A stretch of 64,000 bases of DNA from an uncultured Lachnospiraceae bacterium (GCA_905203555.1 CAJKWK010000006.1:1-64000); one strand, 5' to 3'; shown: positions 42,595-51,626, counted from the first letter of the stretch. Numbers and translations are program-made. The notes: generated from the sequence alone by a model not told the origin.

Positions 42595-45056
42595 AAATAA
42601 CAATCAGGAGGTTATAAAACATTTAGCAAAGAAGAACTTAAAAAGTAACGGTCGGCGCAGCGTGTCAATGATTCTGGCGGTATTATTGTCTTCTTTTTTA
42701 TTGTTTAGTGTTTTTACGGTGGGAGCTACTTATTTAAAGATGCAGAGACTGCAGAATATCCGGTTAAATGGAGCAGAGTTTGATGCAATCATGTATGGAA
42801 TCTCAGATGAGCAGAAAACATTACTGGAGGAAAATCCAGATGTAGCAAGCTATGGTATTGTAATGGTTTCAGGAGGTGTTAAGGAAACAGAGGCTGATAA
42901 AACACCGGGCGTGGGATTGGTTTATGCAGAATCCGATGGAAGAAAATGAAATCATGGTGACAGAAGATGCCTTGAAAAAGTGTGGATTTCCGGATAAGAA
43001 AATCGGAGATGAAATTACATTTGTATATGAGATAAATGAGAAAAGGGAAGAAGAAACTTTTCGGATTTCAGGGGTGTGGGACGGATATGGAGACACAGAT
43101 GTGTTCTATATATCCAAAGCCTTTTGTGACAAGCAGGAGCTGGATAGAGTATATTATGGGCGGTGTCATATTTCCTTTCAGAAAAAGTGGATGTCTGATA
43201 AAGAACAGCAGGTGTTTATTGACAGCATGAATCTGGCAAAATCACAGCGCTTATTTTATGTATATGAGTATGGAAATGCAACAGAAATCTTTTTGGGGTT
43301 AGCAGGAATTGTTCTTGTCACATGCCTGAGTGCGTATTTGCTGATTTACAATATTATGTATCTGTCGGTGGCGGGAAATATCCGTTATTACGGACTTTTA
43401 CAGACTATTGGAATGACCGGACGGCAAATTCAGCAGTTGATGCAAAGACAGCTTTTTTGGATTGGCGGAATTGGGATGACTGGCGGAATTTTATTTGGAA
43501 CAGGGGTTTCTGTATTCTTAATCCCGGTGGTAGTAAAGTCATTGGTTCAGGGAAAAGAAATGGGAACTGTACAAGTGACATTTCATCCAATCATTATTTT
43601 ACTAACGGTTCTGCTGACCGGATTTACCGTTTGGAATGCAGGACGTAAGCCAACGAAAATTGCGGTGGAAAGTTCTCCTATAGAAGCACTGGGATATCGC
43701 TCTGTTTCCGGTATAAGAAAAGGGCATAAGATGAGAAGGGGAAAGTTGGTTTTCCGTATGGCTTTGGAGCAATTGACAAGGAATAAGAAAAAGACAGTGA
43801 TTACGATGCTGTCATTGGCAGCCAGCCTTTCAGTGTTTTTATGTTTAATTACATTGCTGCATACACAGTCGGCAAGAGAGTACAATTATAACTATATGGG
43901 ACTGGATATGATAGTGAATAACGATACCATCAGCAATATGGTCCTGCTTACAGAAGAGGAAGGAGAAGAACAGATCCAGGGCGTGCATCAGATTTTAAAT
44001 GAGGAACTTTTGCAGCGGATTGAACAGACAGAAGGCGTAGAGGCAGTGCTCCCGGCAGTGACTGTTCCGACAATTGTTCCATGGGAGTCGGAAGTGACGG
44101 ATATCTGGATGCGGGAGTTTTATGAAACATGGATGGATATTCCTTATGAAGATGATATCGAGGAATACAAGGCACATCCGGAGAATTTCGGGTCATCTTT
44201 GGTGGGAATCACAGAGGCAGACTTTCGGGCATTGAATGCAGAAATGGAACATCCGGTGGATGAAGATGCATTTTTAAGCGGAAAGACTTGTATTTTATAC
44301 AGACATGGTTTGTTTGGATTAAAGGAAAATGAGCTGCGTGGAAGGCAGATTCAATGTGCAGAATATCTCCATCCGGAAAATGTCCGGACATTTGAAATTG
44401 CCGGAATGACGGATGTGAATGATTATGTGGCATTTCTCGGTTTTCCACCTACCATGATTGTAATCAATCATGTGGTAAAAGCGTTTACAGAAGAGCCAAT
44501 CGTCTTTAAGGCAGGGATTCGTTATGCGGAAGAATATGATCAAGAAACAGAAAATGCTGTTCTTTCCATCATAAAAGAAAGCCCGGACGAAACGGATTTT
44601 TCTTGGAGTTCTAAAATTAAAACGGCGGAAAATGTAAAAGCGGCGCAGGGACATATGATGGAGGTCGGACTTGGAATCGTTCTGATACTCGGAATCATTG
44701 GAGTGATGAATTATATTAATACCTCTGTCGGAAATATGCAGAGTCGTCAGAAAGAGATTTCCATCATGGAAAGTGTAGGAATGACGGAAAGACAGGTGAA
44801 GAAAATGTTAATGTGGGAAGGTGTCTTTTATACTGTAGGAGTGCTGCTCCTGACGTTGACCGCAGGAGTTGGCATTACCTATGCAATCTATCAGACAATG
44901 AATTATATGGGCGCAGAATTCTGGTTTCCGGTGCTGCCTTTCGTGGGAGCGACAGCAGTGTTGTTTGTTATATGCATTGCTGTTCCGGTAATGACGTACC
45001 GGAAAATGGAAAAAAACAGAAGTCTGATAGAAAGAATCCGCATAACTGTAGAGTGA
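42587..45056 (+). pseudogene. FtsX-type ABC permease (Bce-like), frameshifted by a small deletion
   Basis: The gene starts at 42587, overlapping the ATPase stop. The first frame runs with a membrane helix (SVSMILAVLLSSFLLFSVF) and ends prematurely at 42949. The rest continues in another register from about 42925 (NPMEENEIMVTEDALKK) to 45056 and includes the two FtsX domains and about nine further helices. The join GLVYAE to NPMEENE omits a short stretch that the family normally has, so a deletion of a few tens of bases, not a multiple of three, is the likely cause. The rejoined product would be about 820 residues. The downstream part could be made only by re-initiation. Confidence 0.78.
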
Positions 45057-45065
45057 GAAAGAGAG

Positions 45066-45323
45066 TTAAGACAGATCTTCTTTCCCTTCAATAAGGTAGT
45101 CGTAAGATACTTGGAATACTTCTGTAAATGCTTTTAATTCCAGGTCTGTAACATATCGCTTGTTTGTTTCGATTCTGGTGATTACATTTTTGTCCATGTC
45201 ATAGCCTCTTAATTGGAGCTGATAAGCTAAAACACGTTGAGACATATGATGTTCTTTTCGAAGTTTAATGAGTCTCTGGCTGATTAAATTTTTCTCTCCG
45301 GTTGTTGTTCGTGGCTTTGGCAT
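45066..45323 (-). CDS. small XRE-family transcriptional regulator
   Basis: An 85-residue Cro/C1 helix-turn-helix protein: LISQRLIKLRKEHHMSQRVLA followed by KNVITRIETNKRYVTDLELKAF. It is essentially only the DNA-binding domain. The start at 45323 has an AGGAGGAG site; an upstream in-frame start lies in the divergent promoter. It is divergent from the gene at 45448, and a 14-base inverted repeat spans the gap, so it probably represses both. Confidence 0.8.
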   Translation of the reverse strand: MPKPRTTTGEKNLISQRLIKLRKEHHMSQRVLAYQLQLRGYDMDKNVITRIETNKRYVTDLELKAFTEVFQVSYDYLIEGKEDLS

Positions 45324-45352
45324 TTTTTTGCTCCTCCTACAAGTATTTAGAT

Positions 45353-45429
45353 ACATTTGTCTCACTTTTTGCACTGTTTCTATTGATTTTACATGGAAAA
45401 CAGAATACAATCGGTTGTAAAAGTGAGAC
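45353..45429. promoter_or_regulatory. inverted-repeat operators between divergent XRE and 140-residue genes
   Basis: TTTGTCTCACTTTT (45353-45366) and its exact inverted copy AAAAGTGAGACAAA (45416-45429) are separated by 49 bases. Each arm lies near the start of one of the divergent transcripts. Confidence 0.6.
45380..45408 (+). promoter_or_regulatory. promoter of the 45448 gene
   Basis: TTGATT (45380-45385), 17 bases, TACAAT (45403-45408); the right operator arm starts about 8 bases after the -10. Confidence 0.55.
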
Positions 45430-45447
45430 AAAAAGGATGTAGGGAAA

Positions 45448-45870
45448 ATGAAATGCGGAAGAGACGACAGTTATCGGAAAGAATTGGAGTGTATGGCTTT
45501 TTTATACTTATGTGGGATCAGGGACAGAGAATTATTGTCCGGAAAAGAAAAGATGACATTTACAGATTTTGACAGACTGCTTTACATTACGGATTTGATC
45601 GGATTCTCAGAATTAAATTTGGAGATATGGGAAACGTACAATGGTCATTTTCAAGAGCAATTTCAGGAACTTGAGAGATTGTTTCGGGATTCAACAGATG
45701 ATATGGTTTTCGATTTAACAGAAAGAGAGAATGATATGTCAGAGAAGTGGGTTGAAGATTTTTTGGGACAGATACCGGACCGGAAAAGTGAAAAAATAGT
45801 AAAACGATGGATGCAGGAAAAAACGCTTGACTTTGACGTAGCGTCAAGTGATATGCTTACCCTAAGCTGA
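45448..45870 (+). CDS. hypothetical acidic protein paired with an XRE regulator
   Basis: A 140-residue, mostly helical and acidic protein with no membrane segment or signal. I do not recognise the family. The start of the frame has AGGATG and TAGGG upstream. It is divergent from a minimal XRE regulator with a symmetrical operator between them, an arrangement seen for small regulated units such as toxin-antitoxin or phage-like modules; nothing in the sequence proves such a role. A terminator begins inside its last codons. Confidence 0.6.
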   Translation: MKCGRDDSYRKELECMAFLYLCGIRDRELLSGKEKMTFTDFDRLLYITDLIGFSELNLEIWETYNGHFQEQFQELERLFRDSTDDMVFDLTERENDMSEKWVEDFLGQIPDRKSEKIVKRWMQEKTLDFDVASSDMLTLS

Positions 45871-45905
45871 TAAGAATCAAGTCTTGTCAGTTTAGGGTAT
45901 TTTAG
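45859..45905 (+). terminator. terminator of the 45448 gene
   Basis: ACCCTAA...CTGA...AAGA pairs with TCTT...TCAG...TTAGGGT (to 45898) as a long stem with small bulges, followed by ATTTTAG. It includes the last codons of the gene. Confidence 0.75.
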
Positions 45906-45968
45906 ATATTCAGATTTATGTACAGTCTAAAATACATTCCGCGGAAATAAGAACAGGAGGTGACAAAT

Positions 45969-46733
45969 GTGAGGTACAGTATAAGAGAGGTTTCGGAACT
46001 TGCAGGAGTGAGTGCACGCACGCTGCGGTATTATGATGAAATCGGTCTATTGAAACCGTTGGAAATCAGCGAAACCGGATATCGATATTATGGAGAACAA
46101 GAACTAACCTTACTGCAGCAGATTTTATTTTATCGAGAAAGAGGGTTGGAACTAAAACAGATCCAGAAGATTATTTATCAGAGTGATTTTGATGTTATGC
46201 GTGCTTTACAAGAACATCTTTTAGACCTGGAAGCGAAAAAGAAACATATGGAATCGTTGATTTTCACAGTAGAGCAGACGATTCGATCAATGAAGGGAGA
46301 ATGTGAAATGAGTGATAAAGAAAAATTTCAGGCATTTAAGGAGCGTATTGTTCGAGAAAATGAGGAAAAACATGGCGCAGAAATTCGAGAAAAATATGGA
46401 GATGACGAAATGGATTCTGCAAACCGGAAGATGCTGAATATGACGGAAGAAGAGTTTGAGCGATTTCAAAATCTTGGCAAGGAAATCAATACACAGTTAG
46501 AAGAAGCTGTTCGAACCGGAGAAAAGCCGGAAAGTGAAAAAGGAAAGCGTATTGTTCTTCTGCATAAAGAATGGCTGGGCAAGACTTGGAAACAGTATAC
46601 AAAGGAAACGCATATTGCAATTGGAAATATGTATATCAGCGACGAGCGGTTTAAGTTGTATTATGACAAAGAAGTTGCCGGGTGCGCGACGTTTTTGGAA
46701 AAGGCGATTCGGTATTGGGTGGAACGGTTGTAA
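45969..46733 (+). CDS. MerR-family regulator with TipAS-type ligand domain
   Basis: The 254-residue protein has a MerR DNA-binding domain (IREVSELAGVSARTLRYYDE; ISETGYRYYGEQELTLLQQI), a dimerisation coiled coil (about 75-115), and a C-terminal domain (about 135-250) matching TipAS, which binds thiopeptides and other cyclic antibiotics (EEFERFQNLGKEIN; HKEWLGKTW; YYDKEVAGCATFLEKAI). It probably activates a resistance or export function on ligand binding; no adjacent target is evident. I start it at GTG 45969, 9 bases after AGGAGG, since the GTG at 45960 overlaps that site. Confidence 0.85.
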   Translation: MRYSIREVSELAGVSARTLRYYDEIGLLKPLEISETGYRYYGEQELTLLQQILFYRERGLELKQIQKIIYQSDFDVMRALQEHLLDLEAKKKHMESLIFTVEQTIRSMKGECEMSDKEKFQAFKERIVRENEEKHGAEIREKYGDDEMDSANRKMLNMTEEEFERFQNLGKEINTQLEEAVRTGEKPESEKGKRIVLLHKEWLGKTWKQYTKETHIAIGNMYISDERFKLYYDKEVAGCATFLEKAIRYWVERL

Positions 46734-46760
46734 AATGAAAAATTGTTAAATTTTCATCAA

Positions 46761-46799
46761 AAAATCTTCAGACGTTATTAAATGGCTGAAGATTTTTTT
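46761..46799 (+). terminator. terminator of the TipAS-type regulator
   Basis: AAAATCTTCAG (46761-46771) and CTGAAGATTTT with a T run to 46799. Confidence 0.85.
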
Positions 46800-46907
46800 G
46801 AAATAATCTTTTAATCTTTTATTTTTGTGATTTTTTATTTCATAGAATTGGAGTTTTGAAAATGGATAAAACAAGGAAATAAAATGGAAAAATGCGGGAT
46901 AAAAGGA

Positions 46908-46936
46908 TTGAAAATGGATAGTAAATGTGTTATAGT
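46908..46936 (+). promoter_or_regulatory. promoter of the HTH-Uma2 gene
   Basis: TTGAAA (46908-46913), 17 bases, TATAGT (46931-46936), with a start expected near 46943 just before the LexA box. Confidence 0.7.
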
Positions 46937-46949
46937 AAACACAAGAAAA

Positions 46950-46961
46950 GAACAAACGTTC
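46950..46961. promoter_or_regulatory. LexA (SOS) box before the HTH-Uma2 gene
   Basis: GAACAAACGTTC matches the Gram-positive LexA half-sites GAAC and GTTC exactly with four bases between and has the preferred purine/pyrimidine pattern at the centre (A..C next to G). It lies 14 bases downstream of the -10, where bound LexA would block transcription. Confidence 0.72.
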
Positions 46962-46978
46962 TAATAAGGAGTGCAACT

Positions 46979-47755
46979 ATGAACTTGGAACAGATGAAAG
47001 AGAAAAAGCGAGAATTGGGATATACTTATGAACAGATTGCAGAGTTGTCTGGTGTGCCATTGGGAACGGTGCAGAAGGTATTCAGTGGAATTACGACAGC
47101 TCCCCGGTATGATACACTACGCGCTTTGGAACAGGTTTTTCGAGAGGATGAAGAGCTGATGGTCAGAGAATCAGTGACCGCTTATGGAATAAAAAGACAG
47201 GGGGAATATACAGTAGAAGATTATCGTGCTTTACCGGATGAAAAGAGAATGGAATTAATTGACGGAGTACTGTATGATATGGCGGCTCCGACCGGAATTC
47301 ATCAGATTGTAGGTGGGGAGATATATGCTGTGCTGCGAGAGTATATACGGAAGAAAAAAGGTCGTTGTCTCCCGATGTATTCTCCAATTGATGTGCAGCT
47401 GGATTGTGATGATAAGACGATTGTACAGCCGGATGTGCTAGTGTTGTGTGATACAGGCAAATTGTCGGGAAATACAATTTCTGGAGCGCCAGATTTCATT
47501 GTAGAAGTAATTTCCAAGTCTACACGAAAGAAAGATATGTTTTTAAAATTGAATAAATATATGGAAGCAGGTGTACGGGAGTACTGGATGGTTGATTTTG
47601 AGAAGATGAAAGTGCTGGTCTATGATTTTAACCATGATAATTATCCGATAATTTATGGTACGGATTCAGTGGTTCCGGTTGGAATTTTTGATGGAGAGTG
47701 TGAGATTGATTTTGAGGAAATTTGTGAATATCTGAAGTCATTTTCGCTGTTATAA
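46979..47755 (+). CDS. HTH domain fused to a Uma2-family endonuclease-like domain
   Basis: The 258-residue protein has an N-terminal XRE-like helix-turn-helix (about 1-52; LGYTYEQIAELSGVPLGTVQKV) and a Uma2/DUF820 domain (about 75-240), a PD-(D/E)XK-type nuclease fold with the conserved TIVQPDVLVLCD and PDFIVEVISKSTRKKD. The candidate catalytic acids are Asp in QPDV and Glu in VEVIS. Uma2 activity is not well characterised. A perfect LexA box directly upstream suggests induction by DNA damage. The start at 46979 follows AAGGAG; no partner gene is in the unit. Confidence 0.8.
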   Translation: MNLEQMKEKKRELGYTYEQIAELSGVPLGTVQKVFSGITTAPRYDTLRALEQVFREDEELMVRESVTAYGIKRQGEYTVEDYRALPDEKRMELIDGVLYDMAAPTGIHQIVGGEIYAVLREYIRKKKGRCLPMYSPIDVQLDCDDKTIVQPDVLVLCDTGKLSGNTISGAPDFIVEVISKSTRKKDMFLKLNKYMEAGVREYWMVDFEKMKVLVYDFNHDNYPIIYGTDSVVPVGIFDGECEIDFEEICEYLKSFSLL

Positions 47756-47760
47756 AGAAC

Positions 47761-47792
47761 AAAAGAACCTGCTTTACGGAGCAGATTCTTTT
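47761..47792. terminator. bidirectional terminator between HTH-Uma2 and AraC genes
   Basis: AAAAGAACCTGCT and AGCAGATTCTTTT pair with one mismatch and end in A/T tracts on both strands; it includes the stop of the AraC gene. Confidence 0.8.
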
Positions 47793-48634
47793 GAATATGA
47801 ACTTGGATTTTTCCCAAACTCACGTTTGAAAGCCTTGAAAAAATTGGAATAGTCATTAAATCCGCACAGAAAGCAGGCATTCATAACAGAGGTTCCTGTT
47901 CGCAGCATGTTTCGGGCGAGCAGCAGTCTTTTTTTCATAATATATTGATACAAAGACAGACCGGTGAACTCTTTGAATTTTCGGCTGAGATAATATTTGC
48001 TGATATAGAATTCATCGGCGAGATAGTCTAGAGATAGATCTTCCGTTAGGTTGTCGTTGATGTAGGCGATGATCTGGTTGATTTTGTTGTTTTTGGTGAT
48101 GTCGTCCTTGATAGAATCCAGTGCATCATAATAAGCGCGGATGACATAGATTAGAAATTCAGTCAGGTAAGCACAGGTTAGAGCAGAATTTCCGATGCCT
48201 TTGTTGCGTTTTGTTTTAGAAATTTGTGTGCAGAGCTGTTTCAGGTGCATAATATTTTGGCTCTCGGGGCGGATCAGGCGATAGTTTTTGGCAGCTGCAT
48301 CTTGAAAACAAGCGGTGAAATCTTCCTCAAAAAAAAGTATCATTTGTTTGAAAAATTCGTCTGTCATCCAGAGAACGATTCGTTCGTATGGTTTTAAAGA
48401 GTTGATTTCAGCACGGTGCATATCGGATTTACTGATCAGAAGAATATCTCCCTGACGTAGTTTGTAATGTCTGTCTTCGATAATGTAATTGACATCTCCG
48501 GATAAAAAGAAAAATAATTCATAAAATGTATGTTGATGGAAATCAATATTATGAGGAGATTCATCATATAAATGATGAAATTCAAAGAGTGGGTTTGACA
48601 TGATCGGATTGGGCGGATCAAATTGCTTATTCAT
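47774..48634 (-). CDS. AraC-family regulator of the divergent TRAP operon
   Basis: The 286-residue protein has an N-terminal cupin sensor domain (HQHTFYELFFFLSGDVNY; RQGDILLIS) and a C-terminal pair of AraC helix-turn-helix motifs (LSLDYLADEFYISKYYLSRKFKEF; NACFLCGFNDYSNFFKAFKREF is the second). It should sense a small molecule and activate transcription. The divergent TRAP operon has a weak -35 and a palindrome in its promoter, which suits an activator. I start it at ATG 48634; a TTG at 48637 is also possible. Confidence 0.85.
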   Translation of the reverse strand: MNKQFDPPNPIMSNPLFEFHHLYDESPHNIDFHQHTFYELFFFLSGDVNYIIEDRHYKLRQGDILLISKSDMHRAEINSLKPYERIVLWMTDEFFKQMILFFEEDFTACFQDAAAKNYRLIRPESQNIMHLKQLCTQISKTKRNKGIGNSALTCAYLTEFLIYVIRAYYDALDSIKDDITKNNKINQIIAYINDNLTEDLSLDYLADEFYISKYYLSRKFKEFTGLSLYQYIMKKRLLLARNMLRTGTSVMNACFLCGFNDYSNFFKAFKREFGKNPSSYSKESAP

Positions 48635-48666
48635 CAAAAACTACCACCTTTCATTATAGTGATATC

Positions 48667-48695
48667 ATTATAGAGCAATATTTGCTATATTTCAA
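48667..48695 (-). promoter_or_regulatory. promoter of the AraC-family gene
   Basis: On the minus strand TTGAAA (48690-48695), 17 bases, TATAAT (48667-48672). Confidence 0.7.
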
Positions 48696-48707
48696 GCATT
48701 AACTACC

Positions 48708-48736
48708 ATGATAAGAATAGTGATTCTTGCTATACT
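48708..48736 (+). promoter_or_regulatory. TRAP operon promoter with internal palindrome
   Basis: A good -10, TATACT (48731-48736), pairs with a poor -35, ATGATA (48708-48713). The palindrome AAGAATAGTGATTCTT (48713-48728) fills the spacer. This suggests dependence on or control by a regulator, probably the divergent AraC protein. Confidence 0.55.
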
Positions 48737-48790
48737 GTATTCAACAAAATGAGAGCGGTTTTGTAATAAAGTCAAAGGAGGAACGAAGAT

Positions 48791-49822
48791 ATGAAGAGAT
48801 GTCACAGAGTGCTTGCGATCATAACCTGTGTGGGTGTGTTATCGTCAGCACTTGCTGGCTGCGGTGCAGGAGGGGGAGATCAGAGAAGGATTGTCCGGGT
48901 AGGACATAATCAGGCGACGGATCATCCGACTAATATTGCATTGTTGGCTTTTGAAGAGTATATTGAGGAAAAATTGGGAGACAAGTTTGATGTGGAAGTG
49001 TATCCGAGTGAGCTGCTTGGGTCACAGACAGATATGGTTCAGCTGACACAGACAGGAGCGATTGATTTCTGTGTGGCAAGTAATTCGATTTTGGAAACAT
49101 TTTCGGAGAATTATACGTTATTTAATATGCCGTATTTGTTTGCTTCAGCCGAAGCTTACCATGCTTCAATGGATGATCCTGAGATTGTAGATCCTATTTT
49201 TGAATCGACAACACAGGCGGGATTTGAGGCTGTGACATGGATTGATGCCGGTACGCGTAACTTTTATACAGTATCTACACCAATTGAAACGCCGGCTGAT
49301 CTGAAAGGCCTGAAGATTCGTGTGCAGCAGTCTCCGACGAATGTACAGATGATGGATTTGCTTGGTGGATCTGCGACTCCGATGGGATTTGGCGAAGTAT
49401 ATACTGCGTTACAGTCTAAAGTTATCGATGGTGCGGAGAACAATGAGATGGCACTTACTTCCAATGGTCATGGAGATGTGTGTAAATACTATTCTTATGA
49501 TATGCATCAGATGATACCGGATATTTTGATTGGAAACTGTGCTTTTCTGGATGAACTTTCAGATGAAGAACGGAAGATTTTTGATGAAGGTTTTGAGTTG
49601 GTTAATCAGGTTGAGCGGAAGGAATGGATCAAAGCTGTAGAAGCAGCCAAAGAAAAGGCTGAAAATGAACAAGGTGTGACATTTCTCTATCCAGATACTA
49701 AGGCGTTTCAAGAAATATGTGAACCGATGCACGAAAACATGTTGAAATCTTATCCGGATCTGAAGCCAATCTATGAGAAAATTCAGGATTATAATACAAA
49801 GTATCCGACGGCAACGGAGTAG
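48791..49822 (+). CDS. dctP: TRAP transporter solute-binding lipoprotein (DctP family)
   Basis: A 343-residue lipoprotein with a signal peptide and lipobox LAGC (Cys near 24), then a DctP domain: VGHNQATDHPTNIALLAFEEY, the sugar-acid/aryl-acid binding arginine region LKGLKIRVQQSPTN, and GEVYTALQSKVIDGAENN. It captures an organic acid outside the membrane and passes it to the DctQM permease. The substrate class cannot be fixed from sequence; the aryl-acid genes downstream make an aromatic acid an attractive guess. Confidence 0.88.
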   Translation: MKRCHRVLAIITCVGVLSSALAGCGAGGGDQRRIVRVGHNQATDHPTNIALLAFEEYIEEKLGDKFDVEVYPSELLGSQTDMVQLTQTGAIDFCVASNSILETFSENYTLFNMPYLFASAEAYHASMDDPEIVDPIFESTTQAGFEAVTWIDAGTRNFYTVSTPIETPADLKGLKIRVQQSPTNVQMMDLLGGSATPMGFGEVYTALQSKVIDGAENNEMALTSNGHGDVCKYYSYDMHQMIPDILIGNCAFLDELSDEERKIFDEGFELVNQVERKEWIKAVEAAKEKAENEQGVTFLYPDTKAFQEICEPMHENMLKSYPDLKPIYEKIQDYNTKYPTATE

Positions 49823-49835
49823 GAGGTGAGGGCAA

Positions 49836-50324
49836 ATGAAAAAAATTCAAAAGGGGATTACCCGTATATTAAATGGGCTGGCGGGAATTAGTTTTCTTGC
49901 AATGGTGCTGCTGACCTGTTGGCAGGTATTTACGAGATATATTTTGAAGAATCCGTCTACATGGTCGGAAGAACTTGTTGGTTATTTGTTTGCGTGGATG
50001 AGTTTGCTGGGGGCATCACTTGTAACGCAGGAACGTGGACATATGAATATACCGATTCTGGTAGAAAGGTTCGGAGAAAAGGGACAGAAGCTCCTGAATT
50101 GTCTGGGAGAATTGATTGCATTTTTATTTTCTCTGGTAATCTTGGTATTTGGAGGCGTTCAGATTACAAGTTTGGCAATGGGACAGATGACATCATCTTT
50201 GGGAGTTCCAATCGGCATTTTTTATATCGTGCTTCCACTTTGCGGTGTATTGAATATGATATATACGGTATTTAATATGGTAGATATCTTAAAGGGAAAA
50301 CCGGAAGAAAAGGAGGCGGTATAA
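49836..50324 (+). CDS. dctQ: TRAP transporter small permease (DctQ family)
   Basis: The 162-residue protein has four membrane helices (about 14-34, 46-66, 86-108 and 124-148) with the DctQ marks WQVFTRYILKNPSTWSEEL and GASLVTQERGHMNI. It joins the large permease in a Na+-driven TRAP system. It follows dctP after 13 bases (AGGAGGTGAGGG site) and is directly followed by dctM with no gap. Confidence 0.87.
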   Translation: MKKIQKGITRILNGLAGISFLAMVLLTCWQVFTRYILKNPSTWSEELVGYLFAWMSLLGASLVTQERGHMNIPILVERFGEKGQKLLNCLGELIAFLFSLVILVFGGVQITSLAMGQMTSSLGVPIGIFYIVLPLCGVLNMIYTVFNMVDILKGKPEEKEAV

Positions 50325-51626
50325 ATGGCAATTGAATCATTATTGATTATTTTAATTGTATTGTTAGTATTGCTTGCGTTTGGGGTTCCGATTGCGTATT
50401 CTATCGGAATTTCAGCACTGGTAGCGATTTTACAGACTGTACCGCTGGATGTATCGGTAGTTACAGCAGCTCAGAGAACGTTTGTAGGAATGAGTAAATT
50501 CAGTTTGACAGCAATTCCGTTCTTTATTTTGGCTGGAAATTTGATGAATCAAGGTGGAATTGCAAAGCGGCTGGTTGATTTTGTAATGGCGCTTCTCGGA
50601 AAGCTCCCTGGCGCGCTTTTGGTAACTAATGCCGGAGCCAATGCACTGTTTGGAGCAATTTCCGGTTCTGCATCTGCAGCAGCGGCAGCAGTAGGAAGTA
50701 TGGTAAAAGAGGGAGAAGAAGAACTGGGATATGATCCGGCATTGTGCGCGGCAACCAATGGAGCATCTGCGCCGTCAGGACTTTTGATTCCTCCGTCGAA
50801 TGCATTGATCACCTATTCTCTTGCCTCCGGCGGAACTTCTGTGGCAGCATTGTTCTTAGGAGGATACGTTCCGGGAATTCTGTGGGCACTGTGCTGTATT
50901 ATTGTCGGTGTGTTTTTGGCAAAACGAAAAGGATATCAGGGGGTTAAAGGAAAATATGACTGGAAAAATCTCGGTAAAACCACGATCAGTGCACTTCCGG
51001 CTCTTTCATTGATCATAATTGTAATCGGTGGTATTGTAATTGGTGTGTTTACAGCGACCGAAGGTTCTGCAATTGCGGTTGTGTATGCGCTGATTCTTGG
51101 AATCTGTTATCGGAATATTACATTAAAGTCTTTTTGGAAGATTGTAGTGGACAGTGCCAAAATGAGTGGTATGGTCGTATTTTTGATCGGTGTATCCAAT
51201 ATTCTTGGCTGGGTTATGGCTTTCTTACAGATTCCGCAGGCTGTTTCTGCAGCGCTTTTGGGAATTACAGATAGTCCGGTTTTGATTCTGCTGATCATGA
51301 ATGTGATTCTGTTGATTGCAGGAACATTTATGGATGTAACCCCGGCAATCTTGATATTTACACCTTTGTTCCTGCCAATCGTGCAGACATTTGGTATGCA
51401 TCCGGTACATTTTGGTTTGATCTTAGTGTACAATCTTTGTATTGGAAATATTACACCTCCGGTTGGAAATACTTTGTTCGTAGCAATTAAGGTTGGAAAT
51501 ACTACTTTGGCTAAAACGATTCCTTACATGCTTTGGTATTATCTGGCGATTCTGGTTGGACTTTTGCTGGTAACCTACGTTCCATTCTTAAGTATCGGAC
51601 TTCCAACGGCTGCCGGATTGATTTAG
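50325..51626 (+). CDS. dctM: TRAP transporter large permease (DctM family)
   Basis: A 433-residue protein with 12 or so helices and the DctM marks: FFILAGNLMNQGGIAKRLVDF, SGSASAAAAAVGSM and NITPPVGNTLFVA near the end. It forms the elevator-type transport unit with DctQ. It starts on the base after the dctQ stop; a GGAGGCGG-like site lies in the end of dctQ. A terminator follows at 51677. Confidence 0.9.
   Translation: MAIESLLIILIVLLVLLAFGVPIAYSIGISALVAILQTVPLDVSVVTAAQRTFVGMSKFSLTAIPFFILAGNLMNQGGIAKRLVDFVMALLGKLPGALLVTNAGANALFGAISGSASAAAAAVGSMVKEGEEELGYDPALCAATNGASAPSGLLIPPSNALITYSLASGGTSVAALFLGGYVPGILWALCCIIVGVFLAKRKGYQGVKGKYDWKNLGKTTISALPALSLIIIVIGGIVIGVFTATEGSAIAVVYALILGICYRNITLKSFWKIVVDSAKMSGMVVFLIGVSNILGWVMAFLQIPQAVSAALLGITDSPVLILLIMNVILLIAGTFMDVTPAILIFTPLFLPIVQTFGMHPVHFGLILVYNLCIGNITPPVGNTLFVAIKVGNTTLAKTIPYMLWYYLAILVGLLLVTYVPFLSIGLPTAAGLI

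Noticed and set aside
43322..43648. 108-codon plus-strand frame inside the permease region
   Set aside because: The overlapping frame carries the FtsX permease pattern; this one has no recognisable content.
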